NCBI RefSeq assembly: GCF_900142295.1 | Contig: NZ_FSRL01000001.1 | Location: 3,410,001-3,474,000, forward strand | DNA: 64,000 nt | DNA from: Vannielia litorea | GTDB taxonomy: Bacteria > Pseudomonadota > Alphaproteobacteria > Rhodobacterales > Rhodobacteraceae | Direction of reading: 5' to 3' | Part shown: one piece after another, positions 39,222-50,852 of the stretch | Layout: each line of letters opens with the position of its first letter | How positions within the stretch are numbered: position 1 is the first letter of the stretch | Made by a program: the position numbers and the translations under genes | Notes under the pieces: generated by a model | Told to the model about the DNA's origin: nothing | Seen by the model: only the letters and a program-made list of their open reading frames with translations | The model's database searches: none

Positions 39222-40448
39222 ATGACTGCCCCCAAGAAAGTGGTGCTCGCCTACAGCGGCGGGCTTGATACCTCGGTCATCCTCAAGTGGCTTGAGGTCG
39301 AATATGGCTGCGAGGTCGTGACCTTCACCGCCGATCTCGGCCAGGGCGAGGAGCTGGAGCCGGCCCGCAAGAAGGCAGAGATGCTGGGGGTCAAACCCGA
39401 GAACATCTTTATCGAGGATGTCCGCGAAGAGTTCGTGCGGGATTTCGTCTTTCCGATGTTCCGCGCCAATGCGGTCTATGAAGGGCTCTACCTGCTGGGC
39501 ACCTCGATTGCCCGCCCGCTCATCAGCAAGCGGCTGGTGGAGATCGCGGCGGAAACCGGCGCCGACGCGGTGGCCCACGGGGCAACCGGCAAGGGCAACG
39601 ACCAGGTGCGGTTCGAATTGAGCGCCTATGCGCTGAACCCCGAGATCAAGGTGATCGCGCCCTGGCGGGAGTGGGACCTCAGCAGCCGGACCAGGCTGAT
39701 CGAGTTTGCCGAGGCGCATCAGATCCCGATTGCCAAGGACAAGCGCGGCGAAGCACCGTTCAGCGTGGATGCGAACCTTCTGCACACCTCGAGCGAGGGC
39801 AAGGTGCTGGAGGATCCGGGCAAGATGGCGCCGGATTACGTGTATCAGCGCACCGAAGACCCGCTGGGCGGGCCGGACGAGCCGGAATACATCGAGATCG
39901 GATTTGAGAAGGGCGATGCCGTCAGCATCAACGGCGAGGCCATGAGCCCGGCCACGGTGCTGACCCGGCTGAACGAACACGGCAAGCGCCACGGGATCGG
40001 GCGGCTCGACTTTGTCGAAAACCGGTTCGTGGGCATGAAGTCGCGCGGGATCTACGAGACGCCGGGCGGCACGATCCTGCTGGAGGCCCATCGCGGCATC
40101 GAGCAGATCACGCTCGACAGCGGCGCCGGCCACCTGAAGGACAGCCTGATGCCGCGCTATGCCGAGCTGATCTACAACGGCTTCTGGTTCAGCCCGGAGC
40201 GCGAGATGCTTCAGGCCGCGATCGACAAGAGCCAGGAGCATGTGACCGGCACGGTGAAGCTGATGCTCTACAAGGGCTTCTGCCGGACCGTGGCACGCTG
40301 GTCGGATCATTCGCTTTACTCCGAGGCTCATGTGACCTTCGAGGAAGATGCGGGCGCCTATGACCAGAAGGATGCCGAGGGCTTCATCCGCCTGAACGCC
40401 CTGCGCCTGAAACTGATCGCGACGCGGAATCAACGCGTTAAGGGCTGA
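39222..40448 (+). CDS. argG: argininosuccinate synthase
   Basis: The 408-residue protein has the ATP-pyrophosphatase P-loop [26 protein letters not shown] and the tetramer and citrulline-binding regions at normal length. It condenses citrulline and aspartate in arginine synthesis. ATG 39222 ([14 protein letters not shown]) matches the family. A UUCG-loop terminator follows the stop. Confidence 0.98.
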   Translation: MTAPKKVVLAYSGGLDTSVILKWLEVEYGCEVVTFTADLGQGEELEPARKKAEMLGVKPENIFIEDVREEFVRDFVFPMFRANAVYEGLYLLGTSIARPLISKRLVEIAAETGADAVAHGATGKGNDQVRFELSAYALNPEIKVIAPWREWDLSSRTRLIEFAEAHQIPIAKDKRGEAPFSVDANLLHTSSEGKVLEDPGKMAPDYVYQRTEDPLGGPDEPEYIEIGFEKGDAVSINGEAMSPATVLTRLNEHGKRHGIGRLDFVENRFVGMKSRGIYETPGGTILLEAHRGIEQITLDSGAGHLKDSLMPRYAELIYNGFWFSPEREMLQAAIDKSQEHVTGTVKLMLYKGFCRTVARWSDHSLYSEAHVTFEEDAGAYDQKDAEGFIRLNALRLKLIATRNQRVKG

Positions 40449-40472
40449 CCGGACGCCGCGTTACGCTTGATC

Positions 40473-40499
40473 TGGCCCGCTTCGGCGGGCCATTTCTTT
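40473..40499 (+). terminator. Rho-independent terminator of argG (UUCG loop)
   Basis: A perfect 8-bp stem (TGGCCCGC / GCGGGCCA) closes a TTCG tetraloop and is followed by TTTCTTT. It ends 27 bp before the SCP2-protein start. Confidence 0.9.
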
Positions 40500-40526
40500 G
40501 CCGCCAGTGACAGCCGGAGCGCCAGA

Positions 40527-40820
40527 GTGACGACCCCCCTGCAAGAGATCGCCGACAAGATCGCCCCTCATCTTGCCGCCAGCAAGAATGAGCGAAGCCT
40601 CAAGTTCGACTGCGGCAGCGACGGGATCATGGTGCTGGATGGCCGCGAGGTCGTGGTGGATGACCGGCTCGCGGATTGCACGATCAAACTGTCGCTCGAG
40701 AACCTCAAGAAGCTGCTCAAGGGAGAGCTCAACCCGATGACCGCCGTGGTCATGGGCAAGCTCAGGGTGTCCGGCAATCCCGCCGCCGCGATGGAGCTGG
40801 CAAAGTTTCTGAAAGCCTAA
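40527..40820 (+). CDS. SCP2 sterol/lipid-binding domain protein
   Basis: The 97-residue protein starts at GTG 40527 with GGAG upstream. It is a single SCP2 domain: LKFDCGSDGIMVLDG, DCTIKLSLENLKKLLKGE, PMTAVVMGKLRVSGN, then an amphipathic end (AMELAKFLKA). The family binds lipids or acyl chains. The argG terminator sits immediately upstream, leaving almost no room for a promoter, so expression may come from read-through. Confidence 0.88.
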   Translation: MTTPLQEIADKIAPHLAASKNERSLKFDCGSDGIMVLDGREVVVDDRLADCTIKLSLENLKKLLKGELNPMTAVVMGKLRVSGNPAAAMELAKFLKA

Positions 40821-41536
40821 GGTTTCAGGGCAACGGCATTCAATCTGTTGTAGTGCGGCATCGCCCCTTCCACGAGGTGTTGCAGTTCGGACCGAACCGC
40901 CGGCAGAGGCCCTTCCGGCCCCGCAAAGCCGGTGCTTTCATGCACCGAGGCATACCAGTGCGCGGCCCAGACGCCATCGGAGGCGTGGCCGCCCTTGGGC
41001 CAGCTCAGCATTGCCGGATCCCAATCCAGCCCGATCGCGGCACAGAGTTTTTTCAGCATTCCCTCGGGGTCCTGCCGGATATCGGCGCTGTCCACGACGA
41101 TCGGGGTCTGGCCGAGCGACAAGACGTGATCATAAAGCTCCGCCTGCTGGCGAAAGCCGATATCGTCGGCGGTAACGCCCTCATATTTATGGGAGAAACT
41201 TGCCAGAACGCGGGCAGGATGGCGGAGCAGAAAGACGTTTGCGCAAGACCCCATGAACCCCCGCGGCACGCCCGGAATCATGTGCTGGGTCATGTGCTTG
41301 TGATAGGCGTGGGGCCTGCCGCCGGGGATGGGGCCCAGAAGCTGCGCCGCGACCTCTTCGGCGTTTTTGGGGCGGCTTGCGAGGATTTCGTTTCGCATCG
41401 GATGGTTCAGGCCTGTCTGCCGCAAATAGGGGCCATAGAAGGGCTCGTCCACCACATGGAAATCGGCCCGGTTGCCGAAGGCATACATCATCGCGGTCGA
41501 GAGGTTGCGCGGGCCGGACCACATGGCGATTATCAT
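40817..41536 (-). CDS. sulfotransferase-family protein
   Basis: The 239-residue protein begins MIIAMWSGPRNLSTAMMYAF, resembling the phosphosulfate-binding loop of sulfotransferases, and has VFLLRHPARVLASF, the 3'-phosphate-binding type motif. The acceptor is unknown. Its start overlaps the aminotransferase stop by four bases (ATGA), so the two are translationally coupled. The last four bases overlap the convergent SCP2 gene. Confidence 0.82.
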   Translation of the reverse strand: MIIAMWSGPRNLSTAMMYAFGNRADFHVVDEPFYGPYLRQTGLNHPMRNEILASRPKNAEEVAAQLLGPIPGGRPHAYHKHMTQHMIPGVPRGFMGSCANVFLLRHPARVLASFSHKYEGVTADDIGFRQQAELYDHVLSLGQTPIVVDSADIRQDPEGMLKKLCAAIGLDWDPAMLSWPKGGHASDGVWAAHWYASVHESTGFAGPEGPLPAVRSELQHLVEGAMPHYNRLNAVALKP

Positions 41537-42432
41537 GGGGCGACGAGGGCCTTGTAGAGGGCACGGAGGCGGGTGGTGACGGGGCCCATCTCGCCGGTGC
41601 CGATGGTGCGGCCGTCGATCTGGCCCACGGGAGTTTGCGCGCCGAAGGTGCCGGTGAGAAAGGCCTCGTCGGCGGAGTAGGTCTCGACCAGAGAGAAGTT
41701 CTTCTCGCGGCAGGGGATGCCATTGGCGTGGCAAAGGTCGATCACCTTTTGCCGGGTGATGCCGTTCATGCAGTGATCGCCCGTGGAGGTCCAAACCTCG
41801 CCCTTGCGCACGATGAAGAAGTTGCAGGCATTGGTGGTGTTCACGAAGCCATGCACATCGAGCATGAGCGCCTCGTCAGCGCCGGCCTTCTCGGCGGCGA
41901 TGCAGGCGAGGATGCAGTTGAGCTTGCTGTGGGAGTTGAGCTTGGGGTCCTGCGTCATCGGGAGGCCGCGCAGGTGAGGCACGGTGGCAAGGCGGATCGG
42001 GCGGGGAATGGAGGGCCTGGAGTGCTCCATGATGATCGCCACGGTCGGACCCTGGCGCGAGAGCGACGGGTGCTGGAAGGGGCGGGTCTTGATGCCGCGG
42101 GTGACCATGAGCCGCGCATGGGCGTCGGTGGTCATTCCGTTGGCCTCTTGCGTCTCTGTTATTGCCGAAATCAGCTCATCGCGGGTCATGCCGATCTCGA
42201 GGTCGATCGCCTTGGCGGCTTCGAACAGACGGTTCATGTGTTCGTCGATGAAGGTCCAGCGGCCATCGTAGAGACGCAGACCCTCCCAGACGCCGTCCCC
42301 CAGCATGAAGCCGGAGTCATAGACGCTGACCAGCGCCTCGGCGCGGGGCTTCAGGGTGCCGTTCAGCCAGATGAGGATTGTCTCGTTGCGCGGGTCGTCC
42401 TCGGCGGTGTGGGTGGTGACTTCGGTGTTCAT
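41533..42432 (-). CDS. class-IV aminotransferase (branched-chain / D-amino-acid type)
   Basis: The 299-residue PLP enzyme has SVYDSGFMLGDGVWEGLRLY, the likely PLP lysine in SHSKLNCILA, EALMLDVHGFVNTTNACNFF and GITRQKVIDL. These fit fold-type IV aminotransferases; branched-chain, D-amino-acid and aminodeoxychorismate activities are not separable by eye. It is cotranscribed with a sulfotransferase-like gene, which suggests a dedicated pathway rather than general IlvE. Confidence 0.88.
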   Translation of the reverse strand: MNTEVTTHTAEDDPRNETILIWLNGTLKPRAEALVSVYDSGFMLGDGVWEGLRLYDGRWTFIDEHMNRLFEAAKAIDLEIGMTRDELISAITETQEANGMTTDAHARLMVTRGIKTRPFQHPSLSRQGPTVAIIMEHSRPSIPRPIRLATVPHLRGLPMTQDPKLNSHSKLNCILACIAAEKAGADEALMLDVHGFVNTTNACNFFIVRKGEVWTSTGDHCMNGITRQKVIDLCHANGIPCREKNFSLVETYSADEAFLTGTFGAQTPVGQIDGRTIGTGEMGPVTTRLRALYKALVAP

Positions 42433-42553
42433 GGCGCCACGCTAGGCAGGGCAGGAGATGTTTCCAAGGGTAAAGACGATGTGAGGTCACGGCCCGGTGA
42501 TTGGACCGTGCGGCACGCTGGCGGCAAGGCTCGGAGCAACAGGAGGATTGCCG

Positions 42554-43219
42554 ATGTTGATGAAGCTGAAACGCGGGCGGCCGGTGGTGCTGGCTATCTT
42601 GATGGCTCTGGGCGTGCTGGTGAACTGCACCCCGGCGAAAGCCGCCGCAACGGAGACGGCGGTGCTGGCAGGCGGGTGCTTCTGGTGTGTCGAGGCGGAC
42701 TTCGAGAAGCTCAAGGGCGTGCAGGAGGTTGTCTCGGGGTTTACCGGCGGAACCGTGTCAAACCCGAGCTACAAGCAGGTGGTGCGCGGGGGGACCGGGC
42801 ACTACGAGGCGGTCCAGGTGAAATACGATCCGGCGGTGGTGACCTACGAGCAGATCCTGCATGCCTTCCTGCGGAGTGTGGACCCGACCGATGCGGGCGG
42901 GCAGTTTTGCGACCGGGGAGAGACCTACCGGACCGCCATTTTCGTCTCTGATCCGGCGGAGAAGGCCTCTGCCAAGGCGGCAGTACGCGAGGCCGAGGCG
43001 GCGCTGGGCAAGGCGGTGGTGACACCGGTTCTGGATGCCGCGCCGTTCTACGCGGCAGAGGCCTATCACCAGGACTATTACAAGCAGGGCGAGATCATCC
43101 TGACCCGCTTCGGGCCGAGGTCGAAGGCGAGCGCCTACAAGCTCTACCGCGAAGGCTGCGGCCGCGATGCGAGGGTGCGGGAGCTGTGGGGATCGGCCGC
43201 GCCGTTTGCCGGCGGTTGA
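42554..43219 (+). CDS. msrA: exported peptide methionine sulfoxide reductase A
   Basis: The 221-residue protein has an AGGAGG at good spacing, a signal peptide (basic MLMKLKRGR, hydrophobic core, NCTPAKAA) and the MsrA core with catalytic C42 in GGCFWCVE, then GHYEAVQV and YHQDYY. It reduces methionine-S-sulfoxide. The signal places it in the periplasm, or as a lipoprotein if the Cys in LVNCTP is used. Confidence 0.93.
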   Translation: MLMKLKRGRPVVLAILMALGVLVNCTPAKAAATETAVLAGGCFWCVEADFEKLKGVQEVVSGFTGGTVSNPSYKQVVRGGTGHYEAVQVKYDPAVVTYEQILHAFLRSVDPTDAGGQFCDRGETYRTAIFVSDPAEKASAKAAVREAEAALGKAVVTPVLDAAPFYAAEAYHQDYYKQGEIILTRFGPRSKASAYKLYREGCGRDARVRELWGSAAPFAGG

Positions 43220-43228
43220 CGGAGGGGT

Positions 43229-44107
43229 TCACCCATCCTGTAGGGCCGCGTCGATCTCGTCGCGCGTTGGCATGGCGGGCGCCGCGCCGGGTCGGGTGAC
43301 CTGAATCGCGGCGGCAGCGCTGGCCATTTCGAGCGCCTGCTTGCGGTTCTTTCCCTCCGACAGGGCGGCAGCAAGGACGCCGGTGAAACAATCGCCCGCG
43401 CCGGTGGTATCGACGGCATCGACCTTGCGGGCGGCCACATGGGTCACGCTGCCGTCGGACTGGTCGCGCCAGATGGCGCCGTCGGCCCCGAGGGTGACGA
43501 GCACATGGGGCACAGGGATGTCGGCCAGCGGCATCTTGTTGCGGCGCTCGAGCTCTTCGCACTCGCCCCGGTTCATCACCAGGAGGTCGATGTAGGGCAG
43601 CATGGCGCTGACGGCGTCCGGCTCGAAGGGGGCGGCGGAATAGATGACGAAAAGGTCTCTGTTCCGGCCCAGTTTGGCGGTTTCTTCGGTGAAGGGGGTC
43701 TCGTTTTGCAGGAGCAGGATGTCACCCGAGTTGGCCTTGGCAAGCACCGCTTCGACCGCCTCCAGCGATTGCTCGGCATTGGCCCCATGCTGGATGACGA
43801 TGGAGTTCTCGCCGGTCGGATCGACGTAGATCACCGCATGGCCGGTTTCGGCCTCGACTCGGCGGATCTGGCTGACATCGACGCCGAAACCCTCGAGCTG
43901 AGCGAGGGACCAGGTATCTTGCTGGCCGACGGCGCCGATGTGCACCGTCTTTGCCCCGGCTCGTGCGCAGGCGACGGATTGGTTGGCACCCTTGCCACCG
44001 AGCCCGACCGAGTAACGCTTGGCGGCCAGGGTCTCGCCCGGGGCGGGCATGTGCGGAACCTCGTGGATGAGGTCGCGGTTGATCGAGCCGAAGTTGTAGA
44101 CGGTCAC
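43229..44107 (-). CDS. PfkB-family sugar kinase (ribokinase-like)
   Basis: The 292-residue protein has the PfkB N-terminal signature (SVGLGGKGANQSVACARAG) and the C-terminal VDTTGAGDCFTGVLAAAL with catalytic Asp. Ribokinase is the closest type, but no ribose transporter or isomerase is adjacent. GTG 44107 (VTVYNFGSINRD) with AGGGGA is preferred over ATG 44143, which would overlap maeB by 23 bases. Confidence 0.87.
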   Translation of the reverse strand: MTVYNFGSINRDLIHEVPHMPAPGETLAAKRYSVGLGGKGANQSVACARAGAKTVHIGAVGQQDTWSLAQLEGFGVDVSQIRRVEAETGHAVIYVDPTGENSIVIQHGANAEQSLEAVEAVLAKANSGDILLLQNETPFTEETAKLGRNRDLFVIYSAAPFEPDAVSAMLPYIDLLVMNRGECEELERRNKMPLADIPVPHVLVTLGADGAIWRDQSDGSVTHVAARKVDAVDTTGAGDCFTGVLAAALSEGKNRKQALEMASAAAAIQVTRPGAAPAMPTRDEIDAALQDG

Positions 44108-44120
44108 GGTATCCCCTGCC

Positions 44121-46376
<2,256 letters not shown>

Positions 46377-46406
46377 GTCTTTCCTCCTTGCGCAGCGCGT
46401 CTTAAT

Positions 46407-46439
46407 CCGGTGGTGACGTTACGTCCACCGGGGGTTTTT
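46407..46439. repeat. imperfect inverted repeat with T tract in the maeB-mutS divergent region
   Basis: CCGGTG..GACG and CGTC..CACCGG arms (10 bp with a 2-base bulge, TTA loop) span 46407-46431, followed on the plus strand by GGG and five T. It could be an operator for maeB or a leader hairpin for mutS. Confidence 0.45.
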
Positions 46440-46490
46440 CCTCCCATGCGCTGGGGCTATGGTCCGCCAAATGAGCGGGCGGGGGCAAGT

Positions 46491-49130
46491 GTGAGTTCTG
46501 TAACAGTCACACCGATGATGGCGCAGTACCTGGAGATCAAGGCGGATCATCCGGGCGCGCTGCTGTTCTACCGGATGGGCGATTTCTACGAGATGTTCTT
46601 TGACGACGCGGTGGCGGCGGCAGAGGCGCTCGATATCGCGCTGACCAAGCGGGGCAAGCACGACGGCGACGACATTCCGATGTGCGGGGTGCCGGTGCAT
46701 GCGGCCGAGAGCTACCTGCTGACGCTGATCCGCAAGGGCTTTCGGGTGGCGGTCTGCGAGCAGATGGAGAGCCCGGAAGAGGCCAAGAAGCGCGGCTACA
46801 AGGCGGTTGTGCGGCGCGAGGTCGTGCGGCTGGTCACGCCGGGCACGCTCACCGAGGAGAGCCTGCTGGAGCCGCGGCGGCACAACTACCTGGCGGCCTA
46901 TGCGCAGGTGCGCGACGAGGGTGCACTGGCGTGGGTGGATATCTCGACCGGGGCCTTTCGCGTGGTCGGATGCGGGCCCGAGATGCTGGGGCCGCAGCTG
47001 GCCCGACTCGCACCGCGCGAAGTGCTGCTGAGCGAGCGTGCAGAGCCGTTTCAGGCTGAAACAGTCTCTGATCTGGGGGCCTCGGCCACCTTTGCCTCAC
47101 CTGAGAGCTTTGACAGCGAGAGCGGCAGGGCGCGGCTTTGTGCGGCGCTGGGCGTGAAGACGCTGGATGCCTTTGGCACCTTCGGGCGCGCCGAGCTTTC
47201 GGCCCTTGGGGCGATCGTTGCGTATCTGGAGCTGACCCAGAAGGGGCAGTTGCCGCTGTTGCGCCCGCCTGTGGCGGAGGACCTGGGCGGCGTGATGCAG
47301 ATCGACGCGGCCACCCGGCGGAACCTCGAGCTGACGCGCAGCCTGAGCGGCGGGCGCGAGGGAAGCCTGATTGCCGCGATCGACCGGACGCTGACCGCCG
47401 GGGGCGGGCGGCTGCTGGAACGGCGTATCTCGGCGCCTTCGCGGAAGCTCGCGGAGGTGCAAAGGCGGCTCGATACGGTGGAATGGGCACTGGATGCGGC
47501 GCTGCGGGAGCGGCTGCGCGATGCACTGCGGCGGGTGCCCGACATGGACCGGGCGCTCTCGCGGCTGGCGCTCGACCGGGGCGGCCCGCGCGACCTGGCC
47601 GCCGTGCGCAACGGGTTGGCACAGGCGGAAGTGCTGGCGGAGACGCTCAGGGGCGAGGTGCCAGAGCTGGTGGCCGAGGCGGCGGAGGCCTTGCGCGGCC
47701 ACGGAGAGCTCGCCGATCTGCTGGATGCTGCGTTGGTCGCGGAGCCGCCGCTGCTGGCGCGGGATGGCGGGTTTATCGCTGCGGGATATGAGGCGGAGCT
47801 CGACGACGCGCGGACCCTGCGCGACGAAGGCCGGGGCGTGATTGCGCGGATGCAGGCCGGGTTCATCGAGCAGACCGGGATCGCGGCGCTGAAGATCAAG
47901 CACAACAACGTGTTGGGTTACTTCATCGAGACCACGGCGACCCATGCCGACAAGATGATGAAGCCGCCGCTCTCGGAAGTTTTCATCCACCGGCAGACCA
48001 CGGCCAATGCGATCCGCTTTACCACGGTGGAGCTGAGCGAGCTGGAAACGCGAATCCTGAATGCGGCCGGGCGCTCGTTGGAAATCGAGAAACGTCTCTA
48101 TTCTAGCCTGAGGCAGGCGGTTCTTGATGCCTCTGCCGGGGTAGGCGGGGCGGCGCGTGCCTTGGCGGAACTGGACCTCGCCTGTGCGCTGGCCGACCTT
48201 GCCAGCGGCGAGGGCTGGGTGCGCCCGGTGGTGGACGAGGGCCGGGCCTTCGAGGTGGAGGCCGGACGGCATCCGGTGGTGGAGGCCGCACTGCGGCGCG
48301 AGGGCGGGCAAACCTTTGTGGCCAACGACTGCGGGCTGAGCGACGGCGGCGACGGCGCTCATATCTGGCTTCTGACCGGCCCGAACATGGCGGGCAAGTC
48401 GACCTTTCTGCGTCAGAACGCACTGATCGCGCTGCTGGCACAGGCCGGAAGTTTTGTGCCGGCGAAACGGGCGCATGTGGGCCTCGTTTCGAGCCTTTTC
48501 TCGCGCGTCGGCGCGGCGGACGACCTGGCGCGGGGGCGATCGACCTTCATGGTCGAGATGGTGGAAACGGCGGCGATCTTGAACCAGGCCGACGACCGGA
48601 GCCTGGTGATTCTCGACGAGATCGGTCGCGGGACCGCTACCTATGACGGGCTTTCGATCGCTTGGGCGGTGATGGAACACCTGCACGACGTGAACCGGGC
48701 GCGGGCGCTCTTTGCCACCCATTACCACGAGATGACCGCGCTGAGCGCCAAGCTGAACGGTGCGGAGAACGCGACAGTGGCAGTGAAGGAATGGGGCGGC
48801 GACGTGATCTTTCTGCATGAGGTGCGGATGGGGGCGGCCGAAGCGAGCTATGGCGTTCAGGTCGCCAAGCTGGCGGGGTTGCCCGACGCGGTGGTGGCGC
48901 GTGCCCGGATGGTGCTGGAACAACTGGAGAAGGGTGAGCGCGAGGGAGGAGACAAGGCGCGGCTGATCGACGATCTGCCACTCTTCGCGGCCATGCCCAA
49001 GCAGGCGCCGGCGCCGTTGAAGCCCGAAGCGGACGCGCTCAAGGAAAGGCTCGCCGGGGTGCTGCCCGACGAGCTGACGCCCCGCGAGGCGCTTGAGATC
49101 ATTTATGAATTGAAGCGGCTGGCGGAGTAG
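46491..49130 (+). CDS. mutS: DNA mismatch repair protein MutS
   Basis: The 879-residue protein has the mismatch-binding domain (MMAQYLEIKADHP, YRMGDFYEMF), the connector and lever regions, and the ATPase with Walker A GPNMAGKSTFLRQ, DEIGRGTATYDG and ATHYHEM. The start GTG 46491 gives VSSVTVTPMMAQY, matching the family; ATG 46515 is the alternative. Longer in-frame extensions lie antisense to maeB and are rejected. MutL is not in the window. Confidence 0.97.
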   Translation: MSSVTVTPMMAQYLEIKADHPGALLFYRMGDFYEMFFDDAVAAAEALDIALTKRGKHDGDDIPMCGVPVHAAESYLLTLIRKGFRVAVCEQMESPEEAKKRGYKAVVRREVVRLVTPGTLTEESLLEPRRHNYLAAYAQVRDEGALAWVDISTGAFRVVGCGPEMLGPQLARLAPREVLLSERAEPFQAETVSDLGASATFASPESFDSESGRARLCAALGVKTLDAFGTFGRAELSALGAIVAYLELTQKGQLPLLRPPVAEDLGGVMQIDAATRRNLELTRSLSGGREGSLIAAIDRTLTAGGGRLLERRISAPSRKLAEVQRRLDTVEWALDAALRERLRDALRRVPDMDRALSRLALDRGGPRDLAAVRNGLAQAEVLAETLRGEVPELVAEAAEALRGHGELADLLDAALVAEPPLLARDGGFIAAGYEAELDDARTLRDEGRGVIARMQAGFIEQTGIAALKIKHNNVLGYFIETTATHADKMMKPPLSEVFIHRQTTANAIRFTTVELSELETRILNAAGRSLEIEKRLYSSLRQAVLDASAGVGGAARALAELDLACALADLASGEGWVRPVVDEGRAFEVEAGRHPVVEAALRREGGQTFVANDCGLSDGGDGAHIWLLTGPNMAGKSTFLRQNALIALLAQAGSFVPAKRAHVGLVSSLFSRVGAADDLARGRSTFMVEMVETAAILNQADDRSLVILDEIGRGTATYDGLSIAWAVMEHLHDVNRARALFATHYHEMTALSAKLNGAENATVAVKEWGGDVIFLHEVRMGAAEASYGVQVAKLAGLPDAVVARARMVLEQLEKGEREGGDKARLIDDLPLFAAMPKQAPAPLKPEADALKERLAGVLPDELTPREALEIIYELKRLAE

Positions 49131-49134
49131 CCGG

Positions 49135-49203
49135 GCGTCATTCTCTGGCTTGACCAGAGAATCTCGTGGTGGGAGATCCTCGGGTCGAGCCCGAGGATGA
49201 CGC
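49135..49203. repeat. REP-like double palindrome between mutS and grpE
   Basis: Two adjacent palindromes fill the gap between convergent genes: ATTCTCTGG / CCAGAGAAT around CTTGA (about 49140-49162) and ATCCTCGGG / CCCGAGGAT around TCGAG (about 49176-49199). The outer ends are also related inverted copies (CGTCATTCTC and GAGGATGACG). This layout is like the dispersed intergenic palindromes common in alphaproteobacteria. Only one copy is in the window. Confidence 0.7.
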
Positions 49204-49211
49204 GCGCCGTG

Positions 49212-49775
49212 TCAGCCCGGATTGCTCGACACGCCGACCTGCGCCGGGCGCAGGAGCCGGTCGTGCAGCATGAAGCCCTCGCCGGCGACCTGGATGATGT
49301 CGCCCTGCTTGGTGTCGGGCAGCGGGGCCTCGAACATCGCCTGGTGCATCTGGGGGTCGAACCTGTCGCCAACGGCGGGGGAGATCCGGGTGATTCCATG
49401 CTTCTCGAAGATGTTCAGCAACTCGCGCATGGTCAGCTCGACGCCTTCCATCAGCGCCGACATGCTCTCGCTCCGGCCTTCGTGATCGCCGGCGGCGTCG
49501 AGGGCGCGCTTGAGGTTGTCGTAAACCGGCAGCATGTCGCGGGCCAGCTTGGAGCCGCCATACTGCTCGGCCTCGCGCCGGTCACGCTCGCCGCGCTTGC
49601 GGGCGTTTTCCGCATCGGCCAGCGCGCGCATGAAACGGTCTCGCATCTCGTCGCGCTCGGCGCGCAGAATCTCGACCTCGTCCATCTCGGCTGCCTCTTC
49701 GGCAGGTGCCTCGGCCTGCTCGGCCAGCGCGTCGATGTCGATCAGCTCTTCCGGTTCCTGCTTGGGATCCGCCAT
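49212..49775 (-). CDS. grpE: nucleotide exchange factor GrpE
   Basis: The 187-residue protein has an acidic N-terminus, a long coiled coil (about residues 30-90; ERDEMRDRFMRALADAENAR) and the beta head (GVELTMRELLNIFEKHGI, FDPQMHQAMF). It releases ADP from DnaK, encoded at 4.4 kb. It lies 3 bp after hrcA and is cotranscribed with it. Confidence 0.96.
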   Translation of the reverse strand: MADPKQEPEELIDIDALAEQAEAPAEEAAEMDEVEILRAERDEMRDRFMRALADAENARKRGERDRREAEQYGGSKLARDMLPVYDNLKRALDAAGDHEGRSESMSALMEGVELTMRELLNIFEKHGITRISPAVGDRFDPQMHQAMFEAPLPDTKQGDIIQVAGEGFMLHDRLLRPAQVGVSSNPG

Positions 49776-49778
49776 GTC

Positions 49779-50846
49779 TTACCCTTTGCCTCGATCCGCG
49801 ATCAGCTTGCCGACAAGCTGCGCGGTGTAATCAACGATTGGAACGATCCGGCCGTAGTTGAGCCGCGTGGGCCCGATGACCCCCACGGCGCCGATGATCT
49901 TCCGGTCGGCATTCATATAAGGACTCACGACCAAAGATGAACCCGAAAGTGAAAAGAGCTTGTTCTCGGAACCTATAAAAATGCGCACACCCTCGCCGGC
50001 ATCGGTGAGTTCAAGGAATTCGGCGATGTCGCGCTTGCGCTCGAGATCGTCGAAGAGGGTGCGGATGCGGTCGAGTTCTTCGGGCTCGGAATCGGCCAGA
50101 AGGTTGGCGCGGCCGCGCACGACGAGGCGCTCGTGCGGTTCGCCCTGGGCCTCCCAGATCGCGGTGCCCTCGGCGACAAGCTCGGCGGCCAGCGCGTCGA
50201 TCTCCTGACGGCGGGCGCCGATCTCCTGGGCGATGAGGCCGCGCATCTCGCTGAGGGAGTGGCCTTCTGCGAAGGAATTCAGGAAGTTGGCGGCTTCGCG
50301 CATGGAAGAGGGCGTTTGCCCGGCGGGCGGCGTGAAGACGCGGTTCTCGACATGGCCATCCGAGAAGACAAGCACCACGAGGGCGCGGTCGGGGCCGAGT
50401 TGGACGAACTCGATGTGCTTGATCGCCGCTTCATGCTTGGGCGCCAGGACGAGGCTGGCCACCTGGGTCGTGCCGGAGAGCGCGGCACCGACACGGGAGA
50501 GCAGGCTGGACACGTCGCTGGTGTTGCTGCCGAGGGTGGCGTCGATCTTCTCGCGGTCTTCGGGGCCGAGATCGCGGACTTCGAGCAACCCGTCGACGAA
50601 CATGCGGAGGCCCTGCTGCGTGGGGATTCGGCCGGCGGAGACGTGCGGGCTGTTCAGGAGGCCGAGATACTCGAGATCCTGCATCACATTGCGGATCGTC
50701 GCGGCAGAGACCTTCTCTTCCAGCACGCGGGTGAGCGTGCGGGAGCCGACGGGCTCGCCCGTGGCAAGGTAGCTCTCGACCACCCGGCGAAAAACCTCGC
50801 GGGAGCGGTCGTTCATCTCTTCCAGCAATTTCGCGGCGTTGCTCAT
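49779..50846 (-). CDS. hrcA: heat-inducible transcription repressor HrcA
   Basis: The 355-residue protein has the N-terminal winged helix (LLEEMNDRSREVFRRVVESY, VSAATIRNVMQDLEYLGLL, SAGRIPT) and the GAF-like core. It represses groES-groEL through CIRCE elements in alphaproteobacteria; no CIRCE is seen here. No Shine-Dalgarno precedes ATG 50846. A -10-like TATCTA ends only six bases upstream, so the transcript may be leaderless. grpE follows 3 bp after the stop. Confidence 0.95.
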   Translation of the reverse strand: MSNAAKLLEEMNDRSREVFRRVVESYLATGEPVGSRTLTRVLEEKVSAATIRNVMQDLEYLGLLNSPHVSAGRIPTQQGLRMFVDGLLEVRDLGPEDREKIDATLGSNTSDVSSLLSRVGAALSGTTQVASLVLAPKHEAAIKHIEFVQLGPDRALVVLVFSDGHVENRVFTPPAGQTPSSMREAANFLNSFAEGHSLSEMRGLIAQEIGARRQEIDALAAELVAEGTAIWEAQGEPHERLVVRGRANLLADSEPEELDRIRTLFDDLERKRDIAEFLELTDAGEGVRIFIGSENKLFSLSGSSLVVSPYMNADRKIIGAVGVIGPTRLNYGRIVPIVDYTAQLVGKLIADRGKG

Positions 50847-50852
50847 GGGGTT

